In this document: positions 60,501-64,000 of the stretch, in pieces
Position numbering within the stretch: position 1 is the stretch's first letter
How the letters are laid out: each line of letters begins with the position of its first letter
IMG/VR virus record: IMGVR_UViG_3300035661_000011
Span: 90,506 to 154,505 of that record
DNA: 64,000 nt
Reading direction: 5' to 3' (one strand)
Source of the DNA: a virus
Notes under the pieces: model-generated
Told to the model about the DNA's origin: nothing
Databases searched by the model: none
Seen by the model: the letters and a program-made list of their open reading frames with translations, nothing else
Program-made: the position numbers and the translations under genes

Positions 60501-61474
60501 TGGTGTCTAATATTACCAAAGATGTATTAACCGTAATGTACACTGGTACTAAAAAACACAACTATGAGTTTGGTATTAAACACGGTGTTGTTAGTGGGAC
60601 AATGGTTGCACATAACCGTGTTACAGACATGGTAGTTGGTCAGAAATTTAAAAAGTCTGATATATTAATTTTTGATGCGGGGTTCTTTCAAAGAAGTGAA
60701 TTAAATCCGAACAACGTGGTCTATAAACATGGTGTACTGGCTAATGTAGCTTTAGTAGATAATAGTTTAACCAATGAAGATGGAGCTGTGTTTTCTAGTG
60801 AGTTTGCTAAGAAAATGTACACCACTCAGACTAAAGCACATTACATAGTTGTAGACTTCGATAGCGTTGTTCACAACTTAGTTCAAGTTGGTATGGAGGT
60901 GGAACCTGAAACCATCATGTGTACTCTTGAGGGGTTTGTTAGTGAAGACTTACATACGCGTGACCCTAGTTCAATAAAGGCACTTACTGCCATTGGTGCT
61001 AACAACCCTAAAGCAAAAGTCTATGGTAAAATAACGTTCATGGACGTTGTATACTACGGTAAGCTAGAGGATATGCACGAGAGTTTACAAGTCATTGCTA
61101 CAAAATACGATAACCTACGTGGTAAGAAAGTTACCACGTTAGATTCATCAGATGCAAAGACTGGTAAAATAAATGAATCTATTCGTGTAGGGGGAGTTAA
61201 GTTAGAACCTAACCAAATGGTAATACGCATTTTTATTGATTCTTTATTAGGTATGGAAGGTGGTGACAAATACGTAGTTGGCCATCAGCTTAAGGGCACA
61301 GTTAGTAGTGTAGCAACTGACCCAATGACGTGTGAAGATGGTAGAGTGATTGACCTTAAGTTTGCGCATTTATCTGTAAGTAACCGTATTGTTGAAGCTA
61401 TAAAGATATGTGGTATGATGAATGAAATTCTAAGGGTCGGTACACTTGAAATGATAAAGATTTATAAATCGTAA
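57509..61474 (+). CDS. RNA polymerase beta subunit, main part
   Basis: A GTG start follows TAGGAGA. The 1321-residue protein reads like bacterial RpoB without its last part. Near residue 852, NPIHNLKEKESFTHTGSGGR, then KRGDFGIDSMDTKDSGKVG, parallel NPLSEVTHKRRISALGPGG and the HPTHYGRVCPIETPEG segment. At the end, GGDKYVVGHQLKG (1251-1263) parallels GDKMAGRHGNKG; Lys1254 and Lys1262 match the catalytic lysines of E. coli with the same spacing of eight. The protein stops shortly after this; the remaining clamp region is the gene at 35285. phiKZ-like phages also split their polymerase subunits, but in those beta is cut near the middle. Whether it is virion-packaged cannot be told. Confidence 0.85.
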   Translation: MSTLIQQKDFDIRFVSKPIVKIGSSYKKIIPSVLFLPVDSAIHFIPEVSSELGVDKSFSLLRNHYTESKIFHVTKLHTHLGNPSATTVNLNTLKIAYHRGHLEIKEVSNLDRSLTLEKCPLVINYSMLGKLFEYKQSPLAEYNSWSNIRSTMWDTINQIGSRRSHFIKFRMPVHLPTKAELNKYLHGFTTSGMSEFYTKDGFDLLELWQILHPSVETPVSKIDESVLENTYLVFIESGVTIILSLGDLVEWSVEDYEATITTFHKFLDSLIGLRNPVDLKELEEETHTDATGLDPNSTIVRLINEHGENGNLSAKEQTGLLKLSQRYKSIQDPHGSGKTLDKMVVTDEDITIRRDVLINDSAGSIPDSMKYSSLDSMEKDYLKNIMPKDIVQMVLKLQDGGIIIKDMKAKKKIDAASKTIEYTVSSVPIAGESAPFKLTMPIVEEDGTFTLGGTKYRLDKQKGEMPIIKTKPNVVALGTYYGKLFITRTEASSLNISKWINKVLLNNDNRNNPDGNVTDILHGTSIIKDKVPRMYSAIAELYRGFTVSNQYEFTFSYSNISKSFTELEISAMGELKLIPCGRDIKSKQPLGMDDIGKVYVVIPKTDKNMSDHNVIYLGTVPNLISEDLGNGPIEYTEIEMFSKRLPIILAFFIQYGIEKTFRLLHVTYRQEPTNIRIPYDQNEFLFKCKDTVFVIDISNPYRKLIVGGLHSIRDISNRYKSVDYNHKQAYASIFTSLGLSIHHIREVGLMWDMFIDPISEAILKIEGQPTEFKELLLHASDLLIDDHMPDTKSVRYKGYERIAGMLYRELVLAMRTHRAKGSSSGTSFTINPRALLLSIQQDQTIMLVEESNPIHNLKEKESFTHTGSGGRSGDTMMKDDRGFKRGDFGIDSMDTKDSGKVGVCASLTADPLFENNRGMTKYTEFNDANPVNSLSTSFLMSPGASHDDGKRQCFISIQNSHTVSCDNYEALPYRTGYEEIIGARADELFAVSALDDGVVSNITKDVLTVMYTGTKKHNYEFGIKHGVVSGTMVAHNRVTDMVVGQKFKKSDILIFDAGFFQRSELNPNNVVYKHGVLANVALVDNSLTNEDGAVFSSEFAKKMYTTQTKAHYIVVDFDSVVHNLVQVGMEVEPETIMCTLEGFVSEDLHTRDPSSIKALTAIGANNPKAKVYGKITFMDVVYYGKLEDMHESLQVIATKYDNLRGKKVTTLDSSDAKTGKINESIRVGGVKLEPNQMVIRIFIDSLLGMEGGDKYVVGHQLKGTVSSVATDPMTCEDGRVIDLKFAHLSVSNRIVEAIKICGMMNEILRVGTLEMIKIYKS

Positions 61475-61515
61475 TTAAACTGGGAGTAACCTCCCATAAT
61501 ACAAGAGGAACTATT

Positions 61516-61722
61516 ATGTCACAATCCAATGAAACAACCGTTATATCCAACACTGAAGTTTCAAAAAAAGAGCATACCACTAAATTAGCAATGGCGGTTA
61601 CAATAAGCCTGGCTACAGAAATTATCAATGCGACTATAGGTAAAAGTATGCCTAATCGTATCGATGTTTCAGATGTACCTAAAATTGCAGCTAATGCAAT
61701 TAACTCAAACCTTTTGTCTTAA
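61516..61722 (+). CDS. Unidentified small protein
   Basis: AGAGGAAC precedes the ATG. The 68-residue product has a polar N-terminus and a hydrophobic helix (LAMAVTISLATEIINATIG), ending at TAA 61722, 10 bases before the next start. Function unknown; co-transcribed with the gene at 61733. Confidence 0.6.
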   Translation: MSQSNETTVISNTEVSKKEHTTKLAMAVTISLATEIINATIGKSMPNRIDVSDVPKIAANAINSNLLS

Positions 61723-61732
61723 GGAGACAGGT

Positions 61733-63154
61733 ATGTTAACAGAAGATATTTTAAAGTTAGCTGGAGACATTGCAGCTACAGCCTCGTATTCTAACAAGGG
61801 TTTTGCTGCTAAGCCACAAGGTCCAATAGCCACTTTGTTAGGTACGCTACCGACTGTACTAGAGGCTGGTAGTGATGAAGATATAACGCGTGCTTCACTT
61901 GAACGTTTATCCGTCATTGGTAGCCATGAACAAGTTCAGCGTGGAATTGTCACAGTGTATGCACGAGTAATCTGTAACATTGTGGATGCTGCAAGAAACA
62001 CAGTTAAACCTCTAGTTGATTCAATCTTTCGAGATATTCAAGAGGAACGCACTAGAGCCCTTATGTTCGATACTGGGTTGTATAGAGAAATTGTACAAGT
62101 GATTACTCCACGAATCCTTTACGATGCACAATTCGCCGCTATGGTATCTGAATACAAAGATGTCACGTATCCGAATGTAAATTCATTAAATGAAATACTC
62201 TCAGTTATCTATGATGAACTTGCACCCACTGAGATTATGCAATTGGCTTTAACTGGTAGTTCTGAAATCGATTCTAAGTTAAGAGAAGTTTATGGTGAAG
62301 AAATATCACGCTTAGACTTTAAATATGACACTTCATCATACGCCATACCTTTGCGGGCAGCTATCACAGTGTTTATGTTACTTAACGGCGTTATCAATTA
62401 CAGAACTGATAAACTGGGTATTTTAGTTGATAACCCAGAAGCCTTGAGTAAAGTGTTGATGATGCGTAACACTTTAGGTGCTGCAATCTATCGATTATTA
62501 ACCGTCTACACAAACGACATTGATAACGGGCATATGTTCTGTAACGATAGCCGTTTGTATTCTGAATCAGAAAACGTGCGCACTGACGACTCTAAAGTCT
62601 ATGTATACTCTGAACTATACAGAGACTGGACAGTTAACAAAGGTGGAAGTATTGAAGCCCTACTTGGTTATGTTTGTGCAGCTAAAGAAAAGCACGCAGT
62701 GTTAGACGAGAAAGTGCTATCTAATGACATTGATGGACATCTAGCTTTTTATTCCCGTAAACAACACAGTGTGGACTTATCAAAAGCTTTATCTGATATT
62801 GAAGTAGTTAAGAAAACTGCACATCGGGAACTTGAGCGTTATATCAATGACACGTATTGTAAAAGTGAAGCTGAGTTTACAATGTATCACACTCGGGCTA
62901 AATATGCAGTTGAGCATGATTACCACGGCCCTGCTGATTTAGAAGCCTATCTAATTAAGTTGGTTGCACGTACACTATATCCAGCTAGAGGTAGTGTAGC
63001 CTCTGAAATTAACAAAAGTGATGTTAAAGATATTTTGTTAGAAGTACATTCACAAACTGTAAATGTTGAGAATCCAAATTATGAAGAAGCACTACTGTTA
63101 GCTATGGTAAGGCTCATTTGTAAAACATTAACGCACGACTTAGTGTTGGTATAG
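61733..63154 (+). CDS. Unidentified 473-residue protein
   Basis: AAGGAGACAG fixes the ATG at 61733 (MLTEDILKLAG); the longer in-frame form from 61664 would overlap the previous gene. The product is mostly helical with many Glu, Leu, Tyr and Val and no enzyme motif. It ends two bases before the next ATG. Large alpha-helical proteins of this style are frequent among virion proteins, but I could not identify it, and it does not look like the missing beta-prime half. Confidence 0.65.
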   Translation: MLTEDILKLAGDIAATASYSNKGFAAKPQGPIATLLGTLPTVLEAGSDEDITRASLERLSVIGSHEQVQRGIVTVYARVICNIVDAARNTVKPLVDSIFRDIQEERTRALMFDTGLYREIVQVITPRILYDAQFAAMVSEYKDVTYPNVNSLNEILSVIYDELAPTEIMQLALTGSSEIDSKLREVYGEEISRLDFKYDTSSYAIPLRAAITVFMLLNGVINYRTDKLGILVDNPEALSKVLMMRNTLGAAIYRLLTVYTNDIDNGHMFCNDSRLYSESENVRTDDSKVYVYSELYRDWTVNKGGSIEALLGYVCAAKEKHAVLDEKVLSNDIDGHLAFYSRKQHSVDLSKALSDIEVVKKTAHRELERYINDTYCKSEAEFTMYHTRAKYAVEHDYHGPADLEAYLIKLVARTLYPARGSVASEINKSDVKDILLEVHSQTVNVENPNYEEALLLAMVRLICKTLTHDLVLV

Positions 63155-63156
63155 CT

Positions 63157-63858
63157 ATGGAATTGGGTCATCTAAAACGTGATGCTAAAGTAGTACATAG
63201 TGCACTTAAAGAAGTGGGTGATAGTCTTGTGGCAGTTAAGCCTTTAAAGATTTATGTACCTGAACACTATTTAAGTTGTGAACTGCTTAACGTATCTGAC
63301 AAAGTGTCTATGGTGGCTATATTTGGAATTGTTGTGGGTGGATATTACTCGGTTAGTATTGCTGATGCGATGTGTATCACAGAACCCACTTCAGTTACAG
63401 TTGTTACTATAGCTGGGAGTAAATATTACGAGTTGACTTATGAGGTTGGTGACAAGGTGATGGTTAATATTAACCTTGTGCAAAAGAACTCTATTTTAAT
63501 CGTTCTATACACTGACTTTTTAGGTAGAGCTAACGTACCGTGGTACTTTGATTACGATGAACTGTCAGCTGTATTTGAAACCTGTAGATTACACGCAGGT
63601 GCAAGTTTACAGACTGACCAAGCTATCATAGAGTTGTTAGTTAGTATTACAGCTAGACAACAGAAAGATAAACGGTTATTCTATAGACACGATAACAAGT
63701 TATATAGGCCAGCGTACATTGGTATTTCAAATGTAGCATTTCAAGCAAATGACACATACACTAAGTTAGCTGGTGGATATTTTAATGATGGTTTAACTAG
63801 TGCGTTAGTTACACCAACCACAACCAATGAAGAATTAGTAACTCTAATTCGACAATAA
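63157..63858 (+). CDS. Unidentified 233-residue protein
   Basis: It directly follows the gene at 61733. The N-terminal half is strand-rich with hydrophobic segments (VSMVAIFGIVVGGYYSV), the C-terminal half mixed. No motif recognised. Gene order suggests one operon from 61516 to the right edge. Confidence 0.65.
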   Translation: MELGHLKRDAKVVHSALKEVGDSLVAVKPLKIYVPEHYLSCELLNVSDKVSMVAIFGIVVGGYYSVSIADAMCITEPTSVTVVTIAGSKYYELTYEVGDKVMVNINLVQKNSILIVLYTDFLGRANVPWYFDYDELSAVFETCRLHAGASLQTDQAIIELLVSITARQQKDKRLFYRHDNKLYRPAYIGISNVAFQANDTYTKLAGGYFNDGLTSALVTPTTTNEELVTLIRQ

Positions 63859-63869
63859 TAGGAGCTATT

Positions 63870-64000
63870 ATGGTAAACCCTAAATTAGCAAGACGTCAAC
63901 GTGTGCATGTGGATACAAGAATTCCACTCCCACGAAATCAAACTGGTGCTATGGAACCAGAGTCATTACGGTGGACTAGCTCAAATGAAGGATTAGCTAC
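63870..64000 (+). CDS. Unidentified protein, 3-prime end outside the window
   Basis: TAGGAGC precedes ATG 63870. The visible 43 residues begin MVNPKLARRQRVHVDTRIPL and are basic at first. The gene runs past the right edge, so nothing more can be said. Confidence 0.6.
   Translation, partial: MVNPKLARRQRVHVDTRIPLPRNQTGAMEPESLRWTSSNEGLA

Noticed and set aside
61733-63154. Missing C-terminal half of beta-prime
   Set aside because: No bridge-helix or trigger-loop pattern was found, and the protein is mostly helical and unlike RpoC.
2-64000. CRISPR arrays, insertion sequences, integrase or attachment sites
   Set aside because: No regularly spaced direct repeats, transposase motifs or integrase motifs were seen in any frame read.

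Overview
The window is a stretch of a large tailed dsDNA phage genome, very probably a jumbo phage with a contractile tail. It is AT-rich and gene-dense, both strands are used in blocks, and most of the short intergenic gaps hold near-perfect palindromic hairpins. Tail and baseplate genes, several adhesin-type virion proteins and cell-wall enzymes are present. A signal-peptide transglycosylase and a small lipoprotein point to a Gram-negative host. No integrase, transposase, CRISPR array or recognisable tRNA was seen.

The central feature is a phage-encoded multisubunit RNA polymerase, as known from phiKZ-like and AR9/PBS1-like phages. A 1321-residue protein (57509-61474) carries most of beta, including both active-site lysines (GDK and LKG, eight residues apart). 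The extreme C-terminus of beta is a separate 222-residue gene 22 kb away (35285-35953). The N-terminal half of beta-prime (51851-55750) is interrupted by a group I intron (about 53309-53974), placed directly after the catalytic DGD triplet. Removing the intron gives an uninterrupted ADHDGD-KMS reading. The downstream exon continues from beta-prime into a pyrophosphatase-like (InPase) domain, a GNAT acetyltransferase and a HAD phosphatase, making one large fusion protein. The C-terminal half of beta-prime (bridge helix, trigger loop) was not found here.

Layout. 2-2372: an acidic-tailed protein (cut at the left edge), a transglycosylase and small genes. 2431-12428, mostly minus strand: two tail-fibre plus assembly-chaperone cassettes (2431-4220 and 6495-8387), a lipoprotein pair and more fibre-like proteins; a small plus-strand operon with a metallopeptidase lies at 4372-5394. 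12479-18074: virion-type proteins, a ribonuclease H protein and a macro-domain protein. 18192-21997: a membrane protein, a GHKL ATPase and a degenerate GyrB-like ATPase domain. 22091-27632: a collagen-containing fibre, an SbcC/Rad50-like ATPase and a baseplate spike. 27718-32513: probable early genes, including a repeat-module family and a SLOG protein. 33457-37030: a RecA/UvsX-like ATPase, beta C-terminus and thioredoxin. 37244-42930: tail-type and small genes plus a structured RNA. 42982-51826, minus strand: a structural protein and a 2202-residue tail protein with two peptidoglycan-cleaving domains. 51851-61474: the RNA polymerase genes. 61516-64000: unidentified, probably virion, genes.

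Nine sites carry an ATATATTATCTA-like motif close to the AT-rich early promoter reported for phiKZ and AR9. Most are followed by a hairpin whose sequence differs from site to site while pairing is kept, and then by a gene that looks like an early host-takeover gene. I infer an early regulon read by a virion RNA polymerase, with structured 5-prime leaders. All function statements come from reading motifs by eye, with no database search.
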